DNA of 64,000 nt from Chionoecetes opilio. Lineage: Eukaryota; Arthropoda; Malacostraca; Decapoda; Majidae. The stretch spans positions 180,001-244,000 of the forward strand of contig JACEEZ010003598.1 in assembly GCA_016584305.1 (NCBI GenBank). The letters run 5' to 3'. Shown here in pieces: positions 60,001-62,801 of the stretch; positions within the stretch are counted from its first letter, which is position 1, and each line of letters begins with the position of its first letter. A model generated the notes under the pieces. The model had not been told where the DNA came from, made no database searches, and was given only the letters and a program-made list of their open reading frames with translations. The position numbers and the translations under genes were made by a program.

Positions 60001-62417
60001 AATAGTGGATTACTGGTGTTAAAAGCATGTCATCTATCCAAAGCAGTGATATTGAGCACAAGCACATGCATATAAGTGTAACTATAAAAAATTATATGTG
60101 CTGTTGAAGCTTGAGACAAGAGGCTCTGTGGCAAGTGTTTGTGATAGGAACGGGATCAAGAAACAAATTGCTTCTGATATCCCAGAATCCAAGACCAACG
60201 CACAGTCAACTTCACAAAGTGCTCTGCCCAAACACTGTCAACGGAAGCCCTAACACTTGTTGCACCTAGATTGATTGAAGTACTGTAGTCTATTTTTTTT
60301 AACGAGGCGAAAATTCCATTCTATCTTAAGGTCTCGTGCTTAAAATGATGCCTATGTTTACCTGATAATATGGTTAACTATGATGAAATACAGCTGAAAT
60401 TAAGAAGAAGTGTAGTATTCCCTTCTCCTGGCATCAAATATCAGTCAGTAAGCAGCAAGGGGTCAGGATTTCTTTCCTCGTTAAAAAAAAAGACAATAGC
60501 TAAAATTCAAGATATAAAAATATATCATGCTACAGTTGTCCGAGGAATCAGAAACTTCATATTATCAACACATTGCATGTATAAATGATATATCGGGGAG
60601 AAAGAAGTACAGTTGGTGGTGGCATAAGCTGCTTCCTTAACCCCTTGAGGCCCAGAATGTAATTTCCATTGTAATTTGGGTGCCATTAGAAGATTTTTAG
60701 TGAATATAAGCAATATTTTATAGATATGACCTGTTTAGTATCCTTGTCCACTAACTCATTTGGTATATTAAGTGACTTTTCTTAATTTTATGGCTCGAAA
60801 ACATACAATTTTTTATAGCAAAGGAAAGATTTGGGTGTGAAGGGGTTAATGACAACACTGGCCCGCTACAGCTGCTTCCAGGCAATGACTGATCTCATGT
60901 ACTGTACAGAGAATCTTCCCATAATGATTCAGTTGAAGGAAAGGTTACCGAGGTTAGACGGTCGATGATACGCTTCCTATTCTATTGTCGGCGTTCATCA
61001 TTTAAATTTGTGGCAGGAGTTTTACGCCCCGCATAGTCTTCCTGACAGGCAACTCCAGTTTTCGGCTGAGGGCCTCGGTGGATTGCCTCCCATGGCTAAC
61101 GAGCCCCACCTGCCAGGGTTTGTTGTCTGCCCTTCTAGAAAATCCACTCTCTCTCCAAATTTCAGCAGTTTACCCTCTTAGTCCATACAATTGAAGCATT
61201 ACTATACATACGTGACGAGGCCTTAGCTAACACTACGGTTCAACTTGGAACTTAAGAAGAAGAAAAATGTAAATCTACAAAGTCATCTACACTGGATCAA
61301 ATCTTACTCAATATTCTCAAGACTCAAACTTTAACTATCAAATCAAAAGCATAATTCCAGAATCAATTGTTACAGCTTTTTCATTACTGTCAGTTAGTTC
61401 AATGTACAAAACTTTTCGTGTCTAAATTTCATTCCTAAGTCCTCACATCATCCTGCTTGGTGACTTCATAACAATATTATTTGTGAAGACTCAAAACAAG
61501 GAACCATAAATAAGCAAAATAATCACAGTAGCATATTACTTATAGAACGGCAAAGGTGTGGCATTAACTAAAATAATGATGTTGCCTTTCCATATCCAAG
61601 CAAGATGGAGCATTCAGCGATGGGTTACTACAACTTACTGAAACGATTCATATAATTGCGGACGACCAGCTCTCTGCTCTGGCTGTCTTCCACTGTGTTG
61701 ATGCCAAGCGGATCAATCTTAGCTATGCTGTGACCACGGATCTGTGGGGAAAATCAACCACGTCACCCCCGCCACCACCAACACTGGACACACCCTTGAA
61801 GCAGCTTCCTCTGATGGCCTCCCTATACACCACCTCTAGGTGAAAACATACACACACACACACCCACACACACAATAGTATAGATTTCTGTCCATCGGCA
61901 TAGATTTGGGACACAGTATCATGGAGGGGAGGCTCACCACAGTGGCAGGAAGGCAAGTCTTCCTTCACCATGGTGCAACTCCTGATAATGTGACATGATT
62001 TTCACCTTCAAGTGAAAAATAGATGTTAGTAAAAATGAACTACAGGCAAACAGAGAAGAGATCACTGTTCTGATGATGTGAGGAAAAGGACAAATGAGGT
62101 TGTGAGGATGGATAGAAGCGAAGAGAAAAAAAACTCAATCTGTGAAGAAAAAGACAAATGAGGTTGTGAGAATGGAGATCAGTGAAAGAGGAAAAAACTC
62201 AATCTGTCCAGCCAAACCCAGAACTTCCCACATTCTACCCACAAGTCCTGGCTGCCAGGAAAACAAGGGAGGCACCAAGTTCCCGCAGCATCATACCAAT
62301 GTAATCAAAATAGTTGCGCACAACAGTTTTGCTGGGCAGGGTTGTCGGGTGCCGCTCTGACAGTGCCTCGCGATCAATGCCCAGAGGATCCAGCGCCGCG
62401 ACCAAGTGTCCACGCGC
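13345..62417 (-). CDS. OGDH: 2-oxoglutarate dehydrogenase E1 subunit (mitochondrial), split gene; 5' end beyond the window
   Basis: E1 of the 2-oxoglutarate dehydrogenase complex. In the mitochondrial matrix it decarboxylates 2-oxoglutarate using thiamine diphosphate and passes the succinyl group to the E2 lipoyl domain. Seventeen exon pieces are placed, running right to left from 62,417 to the stop at 13,345. Family hallmarks visible: 'DPLGI' segment (twice, as alternative exons), '[10 protein letters not shown]', '[10 protein letters not shown]', 'HGDAAF', the ThDP-binding '[13 protein letters not shown]', '[12 protein letters not shown]', '[16 protein letters not shown]', 'LGFELGFSM', '[15 protein letters not shown]', 'QEEHKN' and the C-terminal '[13 protein letters not shown]'. 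Splice phases match between neighbours except around one missing exon, expected for FEEFL..KW..EKRFGLEG, and the damaged exon near 36 kb. N-terminal exons (targeting peptide and the region up to the QxxIR stretch) are not in the window. Confidence 0.95.
13445..14596. other. OGDH intron, nothing further recognised
   Basis: AT-rich intron sequence with a short (ATT)n run near 13,520 and no supported gene. Confidence 0.4.
14597..14813 (+). mobile_element. TTAA-ended MITE, family A (copy 2)
   Basis: Complete copy with TTAA at both ends, 'ttaaccccttgagacccaga' on the left and 'atctgggcgtgaaggggtta' on the right. Lies in the last OGDH intron. Confidence 0.85.
14955..15056 (-). repeat. tRNA-like sequence, probably a SINE head
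   Basis: On the minus strand it has an A-box-like 'tggcttgattggtagagc' and a B-box 'ggttcgagtcc' at tRNA-like spacing plus a short acceptor-like end. The stems are imperfect and the internal region is long for a tRNA, so a tRNA-derived SINE fragment is more likely than a working tRNA gene. Confidence 0.6.
15470..16013. repeat. 55-bp minisatellite, about ten copies
   Basis: Unit contains 'aaacaaacatacaaccc', 'acacacagtacatacatc' and 'acactacaacacaggtgact'. Copies are nearly identical, with a few single-base losses around 15,620-15,710. Confidence 0.93.
16288..16338 (-). repeat. Dispersed repeat family C, short fragment
   Basis: Inverted 'tgtaggtctcacggcctctt' followed by 'gtagcttccatattttcttt', the start of family C in reverse orientation. 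Confidence 0.7.
16339..18978. other. OGDH intron with microsatellites only
   Basis: Contains a (CA)n run near 17,110 and a G run at 18,354-18,372. A 146-codon open frame at 17,472-17,912 is Pro/Ser/Gln-rich and shows no domain or splice support, so I do not call it a gene. Confidence 0.45.
18979..19133 (-). CDS. OGDH: OGDH exon (penultimate)
   Basis: Encodes '[16 protein letters not shown]' through '[16 protein letters not shown]' to 'NNERLI'. Acceptor 'ccttggccccccag', donor AT|GTGAGT, ending in phase 2 and joining the last exon in frame. Confidence 0.95.
19370..19507 (-). repeat. Dispersed repeat family C (reverse copy)
   Basis: Reverse-oriented copy with 'atggatggggatgaaaggtg', 'aactaccacgtgtaggtctc' and the terminal 'cttattttcttatgttctta'. 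Confidence 0.8.
20150..20297 (-). CDS. OGDH: OGDH exon, 'VIPDNGP' segment
   Basis: Completes an Arg codon, then '[18 protein letters not shown]' and '[10 protein letters not shown]' to 'ISRVEQ'. Acceptor 'cttccttaacag', donor CAG|GTAGGA, phase 0. Confidence 0.95.
20585..21360. mobile_element. Pogo-like non-autonomous element with internal duplication
   Basis: Ends 'tacagggaggtcccg' and 'cgggacctccctgta' are inverted repeats with TA edges. The interior carries two copies of a segment of about 150 bp containing 'cggcctgacctttaggggta', so the element has an internal tandem duplication. No transposase frame is visible. Confidence 0.8.
21421..21945 (-). mobile_element. LINE 3' end with a 91-bp tandem expansion
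   Basis: On the minus strand this encodes the end of a LINE protein also seen at 47,158-47,362 on the + strand (the 'RLRWFGHV..R' to 'RPPGR..KTW' region). Within it a 91-bp unit beginning 'acttccactctaacagctct' occurs four times at 21,574, 21,665, 21,756 and 21,847. The 91-bp period is not a multiple of three, so the expansion broke the frame. Confidence 0.82.
22000..22163 (-). CDS. OGDH: OGDH exon, 'VANCSTPGN' segment
   Basis: Encodes '[18 protein letters not shown]' and '[20 protein letters not shown]' to 'EGTEFQ'. Acceptor 'tattggtttcag', donor AG|GTGAGG, phase 2. The donor lies within about 55 bp of the LINE-derived repeat. Confidence 0.95.
22301..22658 (+). mobile_element. Tigger/pogo-like MITE family D (copy 1)
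   Basis: 358 bp bounded by 'tacaggttgaagttcccaaa' and 'tttgggaacttcaacctgta', near-perfect 20-bp inverted repeats with TA edges. A second copy in the opposite orientation is at 36,205-36,575. Confidence 0.9.
22729..24350. mobile_element. Harbinger-like element containing a large foldback
   Basis: Ends 'aggcccccatccacggt' and 'accgtggatgggggcct' are inverted repeats flanked on both sides by TAA (22,726-22,728 and 24,351-24,353). A TWA target duplication and GGCC(C)CATCC-type ends fit PIF/Harbinger. The interior is dominated by an inverted repeat at 23,150-23,905. No transposase is encoded. Confidence 0.78.
23150..23905. repeat. Long inverted repeat (foldback), arms of about 370 bp
   Basis: The left arm (about 23,150-23,515) and right arm (about 23,540-23,905) are highly similar in inverse orientation: 'aaatccacttgccgcccgtg' at the left meets 'cacgggcggcaagtgga' at the right, and 'gttatttatttagttaacgc' mirrors the left arm around a spacer of about 25 bp. 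Transcribed as OGDH intron it would form a very long hairpin. Confidence 0.88.
24904..25026 (-). CDS. OGDH: OGDH exon, '[15 protein letters not shown]' segment
   Basis: 41 codons from '[20 protein letters not shown]' to 'QLSDINWI'. Acceptor 'cccctcccccag', donor ATT|GTAAGG, phase 0 at both ends. Confidence 0.95.
25338..25440 (-). mobile_element. LINE tail fragment
   Basis: Matches the 3' end of the LINE family at 21,421 and 47,320-47,400: 'gttagacggccgatgatacg' and 'gactatctctatcc', read from the minus strand. Confidence 0.7.
25498..25735 (+). repeat. Dispersed repeat family C (copy)
   Basis: Near-complete copy starting 'aacataagaaaataaggaag' and running through 'tgactccgcactaactacct' to 'accaccctatttgtgaacca'. 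Lies in the OGDH intron just before (in + coordinates) the 25.8-kb exon. Confidence 0.85.
25812..26087 (-). CDS. OGDH: OGDH exon, '[20 protein letters not shown]' segment
   Basis: 92 codons, phase 0 at both ends: '[19 protein letters not shown]', '[20 protein letters not shown]', '[17 protein letters not shown]' to 'LLPHGMEGM'. Acceptor 'catgccaacag', donor ATG|GTGAGT. Confidence 0.96.
26541..27186. mobile_element. hAT-like element with a nested MITE
   Basis: Ends 'tagaggtgaaccggat' and 'atccggtccacctcta' are inverted repeats. The flanking octamers 'atgttaat' (26,533-26,540) and 'aggttaat' (27,187-27,194) differ at one base, consistent with an aged 8-bp hAT duplication. The smaller element at 26,947-27,102 sits inside. 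Confidence 0.65.
26947..27102. mobile_element. Small TA-flanked MITE, nested
   Basis: 156 bp with inverted ends 'tactatgggtaaaacaagta' and 'tacttgttttacccatagta'. The near-perfect ends suggest recent insertion into the older hAT-like element. Confidence 0.8.
27365..27535. repeat. Minisatellite with 'ccagccccacacac' unit
   Basis: Repeats of 'ccagccccacacactgtcct' alternating with 'ctacacactattgg', about four copies. Confidence 0.85.
27530..28015. repeat. Tandem repeat, about three copies of 157-170 bp
   Basis: The unit starts 'tagtgaatcactcttctaaa' at about 27,530, 27,700 and 27,857 and contains 'acttgctgatcactgga'. Copies differ by indels, so it is older than the short minisatellites. Confidence 0.85.
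28772..29040 (-). repeat. tRNA-derived SINE (second family), - copy
   Basis: On the minus strand: 'tggtgtggtggctagcgtgc' (A-box region), 'ggttcgaatccgggccagg' (B-box), then the body shared with 8,822-9,090. Good preservation of both boxes supports a tRNA origin. Confidence 0.85.
29237..29420. repeat. 27-bp minisatellite, seven copies
   Basis: Unit of 27 bp containing 'cacaggaacttagctcagta', nearly perfect. Because 27 is divisible by three it gives open frames on both strands that are not genes. Confidence 0.93.
29534..29694 (-). CDS. OGDH: OGDH exon, '[16 protein letters not shown]' segment
   Basis: Encodes '[18 protein letters not shown]', '[20 protein letters not shown]' and '[14 protein letters not shown]', which carries His residues conserved near the active site. 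Acceptor 'tttgccctccccag', donor AAG|GTAATT, phase 0. Confidence 0.96.
29905..30598. repeat. 21-bp minisatellite, about 33 copies
   Basis: Unit 'aaatgtgtcagccaaacgt' plus two bases, with a frequent variant (gtaagcc for gtcagcc) and a rare one (cgtctaaatg). The 21-bp period opens three long reading frames, none coding. Confidence 0.96.
30986..31235 (-). CDS. OGDH: OGDH exon, '[15 protein letters not shown]' segment
   Basis: 250 nt from '[20 protein letters not shown]' through '[20 protein letters not shown]' to '[11 protein letters not shown]'. Acceptor 'ctttccacaacag', donor A|GTAAGT, phase 1. Confidence 0.95.
31630..31990. repeat. Foldback element, arms of about 160 bp
   Basis: Left arm about 31,640-31,803, right arm about 31,822-31,985, separated by about 20 bp ('tttttgattttgtc'). 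Matches include 'cagtaaggaagccacgcccc' against 'ggggcgtggcttccttactg' and 'ggacagagcaatcttcacta' against its inverse. Ends resemble 'tagtctatttttttt', like family F. Confidence 0.88.
32365..32469 (+). repeat. Dispersed repeat family C, left half (interrupted)
   Basis: Family C copy that continues at 35,147 after the 2,677-bp transposon. The split occurs within 'ttcatccccatcc'. Confidence 0.85.
32470..35146 (+). mobile_element. Complete DNA transposon, 14-bp TIRs, 6-bp target duplication, superfamily not assigned
   Basis: Begins 'ttagggtgccaata' and ends 'tattggcaccctaa', a perfect 14-bp inverted repeat. Flanks are TCCCCA at 32,464-32,469 and again at 35,147-35,152. The host sequence is repeat family C, whose uninterrupted form reads 'catccccatccat', so the 6-bp duplication is directly confirmed by the empty-site sequence elsewhere in the window. 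A second, internal inverted repeat of 28 bp with one mismatch lies at 32,579-32,606 and 35,021-35,048. It encodes the transposase-like protein at 32,642-34,858. Six-base duplications occur in groups such as IS3EU and Dada, but assignment needs a search. Confidence 0.88.
32642..34858 (+). pseudogene. Transposase-like protein of the 32.5-kb element, several frameshifts
   Basis: Starts '[17 protein letters not shown]'. A first open segment runs to about 33,010, then the apparent frame changes around 33,005, 33,057, 33,310, 33,620, 33,745-33,900 and 34,010. A long intact segment (about 34,014-34,858) ends in TGA. Recognisable stretches are '[18 protein letters not shown]', '[12 protein letters not shown]', 'SLACRHQ', '[18 protein letters not shown]', '[14 protein letters not shown]', '[16 protein letters not shown]' and '[16 protein letters not shown]'. 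I recall a repetitive protein family of this type in cnidarians and arthropods but cannot name its superfamily; the catalytic acidic residues are not assigned (the Asp of '[10 protein letters not shown]' is one candidate). The frameshifts are either decay or uncorrected read errors. Confidence 0.75.
35147..35300 (+). repeat. Dispersed repeat family C, right half
   Basis: Continuation of the copy at 32,365-32,469: 'tccccatccataaacctatc', 'accaccctatttgtgaacca' and onward. It degrades after about 35,300. Confidence 0.85.
35300..35974. other. Stretch with signs of poor base accuracy, including a corrupted MITE A copy
   Basis: Doubled homopolymers ('aaaccccttttaaacccctt', long T and A runs) dominate. 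A reverse copy of MITE family A at about 35,449-35,672 is recognisable but far more altered than any other copy. The adjoining OGDH exon loses its expected end in this stretch. The simplest reading is uncorrected long-read error. Confidence 0.6.
35975..36134 (-). CDS. OGDH: OGDH exon, '[12 protein letters not shown]' segment, frameshifted; 3' boundary uncertain
   Basis: Acceptor 'attcccttccag' then '[20 protein letters not shown]'. One base is missing in the Pro codon before Met at about 36,074 (GAGCCATG instead of GAGCCNATG). After restoring register the sequence continues '[20 protein letters not shown]' to 'KLITEGV'. No good GT donor is visible because the sequence deteriorates at about 35,975. 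GHNE..EP is strongly conserved, so a real null allele is unlikely. Confidence 0.85.
36205..36575 (-). mobile_element. Tigger/pogo-like MITE family D (copy 2)
   Basis: 371 bp with the same 20-bp ends as the 22,301 copy, in opposite orientation. Located about 70 bp upstream (in transcript sense) of the frameshifted OGDH exon. Confidence 0.9.
36600..37175. repeat. Direct duplication of about 180 bp flanking a LINE tail
   Basis: About 36,605-36,785 and 36,996-37,170 are alike ('gttcctattgayaacacaga', 'gcaaaataattcag', 'gaataattacagtg'). Between them lies a reversed LINE tail (about 36,825-36,990) with 'aattgccagtccctataaag' and 'ggaggtgtcttgttactcct', matching the 3' ends of the LINEs at 40.1 and 46.1 kb. 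Confidence 0.7.
37238..37718. mobile_element. MITE family B (copy 2)
   Basis: 481 bp with intact 'taccgtagataacagt' / 'actgttatctacggta' ends. Confidence 0.9.
37805..40230 (+). mobile_element. 5'-truncated LINE (non-LTR retrotransposon) with decayed reverse transcriptase
   Basis: Begins inside the endonuclease domain ('[14 protein letters not shown]', the SDH motif), then reverse-transcriptase blocks in shifting frames: '[20 protein letters not shown]', '[12 protein letters not shown]', '[19 protein letters not shown]', '[15 protein letters not shown]', a degenerate 'YTDD' in place of YADD, '[18 protein letters not shown]', then a 3' region ending in A-rich sequence after 'tttgtgatgtaaaaaaaat'. 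Multiple frameshifts and stops mean it is inactive. The domain order and 'VPQGSVLSP'-type remnant fit the Jockey/CR1 group. Confidence 0.9.
40385..40672. repeat. (CTA)n microsatellite with ATT/CCA interruptions
   Basis: Trinucleotide run giving poly-Leu and poly-Val artefact frames. It ends about 18 bp from the donor of the next OGDH exon. Confidence 0.95.
40690..40799 (-). CDS. OGDH: OGDH exon, '[20 protein letters not shown]' segment
   Basis: Completes an Asp codon, then '[20 protein letters not shown]' to 'WRHHFHK'. Acceptor 'caccactccgcag', donor AAG|GTGAGG, phase 0. Confidence 0.95.
41167..41376 (-). mobile_element. TTAA-ended MITE, family A (reverse copy)
   Basis: Reverse orientation: 'taaccccttcacgcccagat' at the left, 'acgttctgggttctcaaggg' plus ttaa at the right. 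Confidence 0.85.
41666..41941 (+). mobile_element. Pogo/Tigger-like MITE family E (copy 1)
   Basis: Ends 'taaaacctctcgtattcgga' and 'tccgaatatgagaggtttta' form inverted repeats close to Tigger-type termini; TA-flanked. Interior is T-rich. Other copies: 47,873-49,479 and 56,681-57,075. Confidence 0.88.
41977..42187 (+). mobile_element. TTAA-ended MITE, family A (first of an inverted pair)
   Basis: Complete forward copy; paired head-to-head with the next entry across 13 bp. Confidence 0.88.
42201..42414 (-). mobile_element. TTAA-ended MITE, family A (second of an inverted pair)
   Basis: Complete reverse copy, 42 nt from the splice donor of the ThDP-binding OGDH exon. The pair could fold into a hairpin with arms of about 210 bp in the pre-mRNA. 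Confidence 0.88.
42457..42637 (-). CDS. OGDH: OGDH exon, thiamine-diphosphate binding segment
   Basis: '[20 protein letters not shown]' begins the GD..NN cofactor motif, completed by '[20 protein letters not shown]'. Acceptor 'tcttacaacacag', donor CAG|GTGAGT, phase 1. Confidence 0.97.
43148..43358 (-). mobile_element. MITE family F (copy 1)
   Basis: About 210 bp with ends 'gtctgtttttttaac' and 'gttaaaaaaaaatagac'. Shares 'catattatcaggcaaacata' and 'tgactgatatttgatgccag' with the copies at 60,286 and 62,591. Confidence 0.82.
43470..43521. repeat. (TC)n microsatellite
   Basis: About 50 bp of TC repeats close to the OGDH exon at 43,620. Confidence 0.95.
43620..43799 (-). CDS. OGDH: OGDH exon, '[10 protein letters not shown]' segment
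   Basis: Exactly 60 codons, phase 0 at both ends: '[20 protein letters not shown]', '[20 protein letters not shown]' to 'GDSEGNK'. Acceptor 'tttccttccccaag', donor AAG|GTGAGG. Confidence 0.97.
43825..44015 (+). repeat. Dispersed repeat family C (copy)
   Basis: Starts 'aagaacataagaaaataagg' just outside the acceptor side of the preceding exon and runs to 'ccaatcatttaccaccctag'. Confidence 0.85.
44237..45079. mobile_element. TIR element with a nested TTAA element
   Basis: Ends 'attcaggcgcctagaattga' and 'tcaattctaggcgcctgaat' are perfect 20-bp inverted repeats that extend imperfectly to about 45 bp through 'aacggcataagcgccacttt'. A third partial copy of the terminal motif lies at about 44,918. 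The element at 44,299-44,881 is inserted inside. Confidence 0.85.
44299..44881. mobile_element. TTAA-flanked MITE, nested
   Basis: 583 bp from 'ttaaccccttcactgcgg' to 'ccgcagtgaacccttaa', imperfect inverted repeats with TTAA at both ends. This is a different family from A despite similar termini; piggyBac-type by its TTAA target (inference). Confidence 0.8.
45523..46002. mobile_element. MITE family B (copy 3)
   Basis: About 480 bp; the right end reads 'tgttatctacgtta', one G short of the family consensus. Confidence 0.88.
46003..46447 (+). mobile_element. LINE 3' tail with internal CT-rich expansion
   Basis: Begins 'gaactctcttcctgtttcta', matching the tail of the LINE at 40.0 kb, and ends 'tttatgtaaaaaaaatatta'. 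Between 46,175 and 46,395 a unit of about 30 bp ('tctctcacctcctcctttgt') has expanded, causing three overlapping artefact open frames. Confidence 0.82.
46494..46640 (-). CDS. OGDH: OGDH exon, '[10 protein letters not shown]' segment
   Basis: 49 codons, phase 0: '[20 protein letters not shown]' then '[20 protein letters not shown]' to 'DTGDE'. Acceptor 'ttatatccttcag', donor GAG|GTAGGG. The MPHRGR stretch contains a conserved His of the active site. Confidence 0.97.
46682..46893 (+). mobile_element. TTAA-ended MITE, family A (copy)
   Basis: Forward copy starting 'ttaaccccttgaggcccaga' 42 bp from the acceptor side of the 46.6-kb exon. Confidence 0.85.
46905..47400 (+). mobile_element. LINE C-terminal fragment
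   Basis: Encodes in changing frames '[20 protein letters not shown]', then 'AIEVVWARV', then the '[18 protein letters not shown]' and '[12 protein letters not shown]' end of an RTE-like LINE. This is the same family as the minus-strand copy at 21,421-21,945. Confidence 0.8.
48044..49350 (-). mobile_element. Mariner-like transposon (inactive)
   Basis: Left edge 'ta' then 'cgaggggggacccaaaaaaa'; the right edge is near 'gacaaacccg' / 'ggtgtttctgtggg' and not exactly placed. It carries the transposase described next. Confidence 0.85.
48100..49165 (-). pseudogene. Mariner transposase, frameshifted and with a changed catalytic residue
   Basis: About 355 codons in two frames. N-terminal part from '[20 protein letters not shown]' carries the helix-turn-helix DNA-binding region ('[20 protein letters not shown]' and 'GRPSTS'). 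A one-base shift near 48,895 separates it from '[11 protein letters not shown]'. The catalytic domain shows '[20 protein letters not shown]' with Glu where the first Asp of the DD34D triad normally stands, then the second Asp in '[10 protein letters not shown]' and the third in '[14 protein letters not shown]'. Both defects predict inactivity. Confidence 0.92.
49693..49702 (-). CDS. OGDH: OGDH micro-exon of 10 nt (MKQ)
   Basis: Strong tract 'ttacttcttctctcctag' precedes CATGAAACAG, followed by donor GTCAGT. With two bases from the preceding exon it gives one residue plus Met-Lys-Gln, which fits exactly between the conserved 'IPA' and 'VID' positions of OGDH (family form 'IPALKxVID'). It ends in phase 0, as the 46.6-kb exon requires. 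Confidence 0.8.
49990..51080. repeat. 23-bp minisatellite, about 30 clean copies plus a noisy duplicate
   Basis: Unit 'aaagtagatcaacgactga' plus 'acaa'. The part from 50,380 to 51,075 is regular. The part from 49,994 to 50,285 looks like a second, error-rich version of the same beginning ('agtgaactcatgact', 'tagtactacata'). The segment 'gactggtgagcccatttcag' occurs at about 50,224 and again at about 51,072. Confidence 0.85.
51142..51274 (-). CDS. OGDH: OGDH exon, '[20 protein letters not shown]' segment
   Basis: 133 nt: '[20 protein letters not shown]', '[20 protein letters not shown]' to 'RSH'. Acceptor 'tatgcttcag', donor GG|GTGAGG, phase 2. The next expected residues (FEEFL...) are not found downstream. 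Confidence 0.95.
51701..53105. mobile_element. Foldback element, arms of about 350 bp, with MITE B nested at its centre
   Basis: Ends 'tacagggtgtaacacgagtt' and 'aactcgtgttacaccctgta' are perfect inverted repeats. Similarity continues through 'gaacatgtaattctaagcac', 'aatgtttactagtaatggag' and 'tgtaataagcaatactgtaa' on the left, mirrored on the right. Left arm about 51,701-52,055, right arm about 52,748-53,105. Confidence 0.9.
52062..52710. mobile_element. MITE family B (copy 4), longer and rearranged
   Basis: Carries the family ends 'taccgtagataacagtgaag' and 'cttcactgttatctacggta' but is about 170 bp longer than the others, with an internal insertion/rearrangement around 52,260-52,540. Confidence 0.85.
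53290..54125. mobile_element. Non-autonomous hAT element with perfect 8-bp target duplication
   Basis: Ends 'cagaggtgggcat' and 'atgcccacctttg' have the CAGRG...CYYTG form of hAT termini. TTAATAAG flanks both sides (53,282-53,289 and 54,126-54,133). The interior is built from many copies of 'cgcaattccgcaatt'-like motifs. No transposase frame. Confidence 0.9.
54207..55225. repeat. 32-bp minisatellite, about 32 copies
   Basis: Unit 'catgactggacacacttca' plus 'tcacacagcacac', with a common variant ('ggaaacac') and several deletions. A block including 'ggacaacttcatcacac' recurs at about 54,500 and 54,890, suggesting a higher-order duplication. It runs to within 15 bp of the OGDH exon donor. Confidence 0.95.
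55240..55362 (-). CDS. OGDH: OGDH exon, '[10 protein letters not shown]' segment
   Basis: Two bases complete the codon left by either alternative exon (AAG or GAG), then '[20 protein letters not shown]' and '[20 protein letters not shown]'. Acceptor 'cctcataacacag', donor G|GTGAGT, phase 1. Confidence 0.95.
55363..56680. other. OGDH intron, nothing recognised
   Basis: AT-rich intron with a SINE-tail fragment near 56,500 ('tacaggcgctataggctcca') and no supported exon. I looked for a third 'DPLGI' cassette between 55.4 and 61.6 kb and saw none. Confidence 0.45.
56681..57075 (-). mobile_element. Pogo/Tigger-like MITE family E (copy 3) with (TA)n and poly-A
   Basis: Reverse copy from 'tacagtaaaacttctcatat' to 'acgagaggttttactgta'. 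The interior includes about 100 bp of TA repeats and an A run of about 57 bp (to 57,016). Confidence 0.88.
57133..57535. mobile_element. MITE with 'aagcccaggtcccact' ends
   Basis: Inverted ends 'aagcccaggtcccact' and 'agtgggacccgggctt', one mismatch. Interior contains repeated 'gacgtgg' motifs. The ends resemble Harbinger-type MITEs, but the target duplication is unclear. Confidence 0.7.
57536..58627. other. OGDH intron, nothing certain
   Basis: AT-rich. Sequence near 58,480-58,530 ('tcaagcaacggacattt', 'gagggtcgagtgta') matches one end of the MITE at 12,151, so a related decayed copy probably lies to its left. Confidence 0.4.
58628..59737. repeat. 30-bp minisatellite, about 37 copies
   Basis: Unit 'gtctcatggctggcttcatg' plus 'attacccccc'. 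Variants (gtctaatgtctgg, attaaccccc at both ends, one missing base near 59,060 and one extra C near 59,227) make clean phase markers. The 30-bp period gives open frames up to 369 codons, none a gene. Confidence 0.97.
60286..60495 (+). mobile_element. MITE family F (copy 2)
   Basis: Ends 'tagtctattttttttaacga' and 'tcgttaaaaaaaaagac'; interior as in the other family F copies. Confidence 0.85.
60637..60848 (+). mobile_element. TTAA-ended MITE, family A (copy)
   Basis: Complete forward copy with TTAA at both ends ('ttaaccccttgaggcccaga' to 'gtgtgaaggggttaa'). Confidence 0.88.
60945..61140 (-). repeat. LINE-related tail fragment
   Basis: Contains 'gaggttagacggtcgatgat' and 'acgcttcctattctattgtc', matching (reverse) the sequences near 32,320 and 37,770, followed by 'gagttttacgcccc'. 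Probably another piece of a LINE or a gene-like repeat derived from one. Confidence 0.55.
61639..61741 (-). CDS. OGDH: OGDH alternative exon B ('[14 protein letters not shown]')
   Basis: 103 nt, phase 0 in and phase 1 out: '[20 protein letters not shown]' to 'VVRNYMNRF'. Acceptor 'gattttccccacag', strong donor A|GTAAGT. Same start and end phases as exon A, and homologous content, so the two should be used one at a time. Confidence 0.93.
62297..62417 (-). CDS. OGDH: OGDH alternative exon A ('[14 protein letters not shown]')
   Basis: 121 nt, phase 0 in and phase 1 out: '[20 protein letters not shown]' to 'VVRNYFDYI'. Acceptor 'cgcacaatgacag', donor G|GTATGA, weaker than that of exon B. Six codons longer than exon B. 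It is the first (5'-most) OGDH exon visible in the window. Confidence 0.9.
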
Positions 62418-62590
62418 CTGTCATTGTGCGTGTGTAAACATGCCACTGTTAGTATCTGCTACACAAGGCTGGACACCCGGTTAGTCACACTGCAACAACC
62501 CCAGACTTGAAGGACCAAAGTCTCGATCTCAACTCGTAAATTACTAAAAATAAAATATAAAATAGAATCTAGGATGCAGAACTAAATTAT

Positions 62591-62801
62591 TAGTCTATTT
62601 TTTTTAACGAGGCGAAAAATCCTGACCCCATGCTGCTTACTGACTGATATTTGATGCCAGGAGAAGGGAATAGTACAGTTCTTCTAAATATCAATTGTAT
62701 TTCATCATAATTAACCATATTATCAGGTAAACATAGGCCTAATTTTAAGCATGAGACCTTAAGATAGAATGGAATTTTTGCCTCGGTAAAAAAAATTGAC
62801 T
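62591..62801 (-). mobile_element. MITE family F (copy 3)
   Basis: Reverse copy: 'tagtctattttttttaacga' at the left, 'cctcggtaaaaaaaattgac' at the right. Confidence 0.85.

Noticed and set aside
55420..61600. A third alternative 'DPLGI' exon of OGDH
   Set aside because: I searched the minus strand by eye for the motif and saw only the copies at 61.7 and 62.4 kb.
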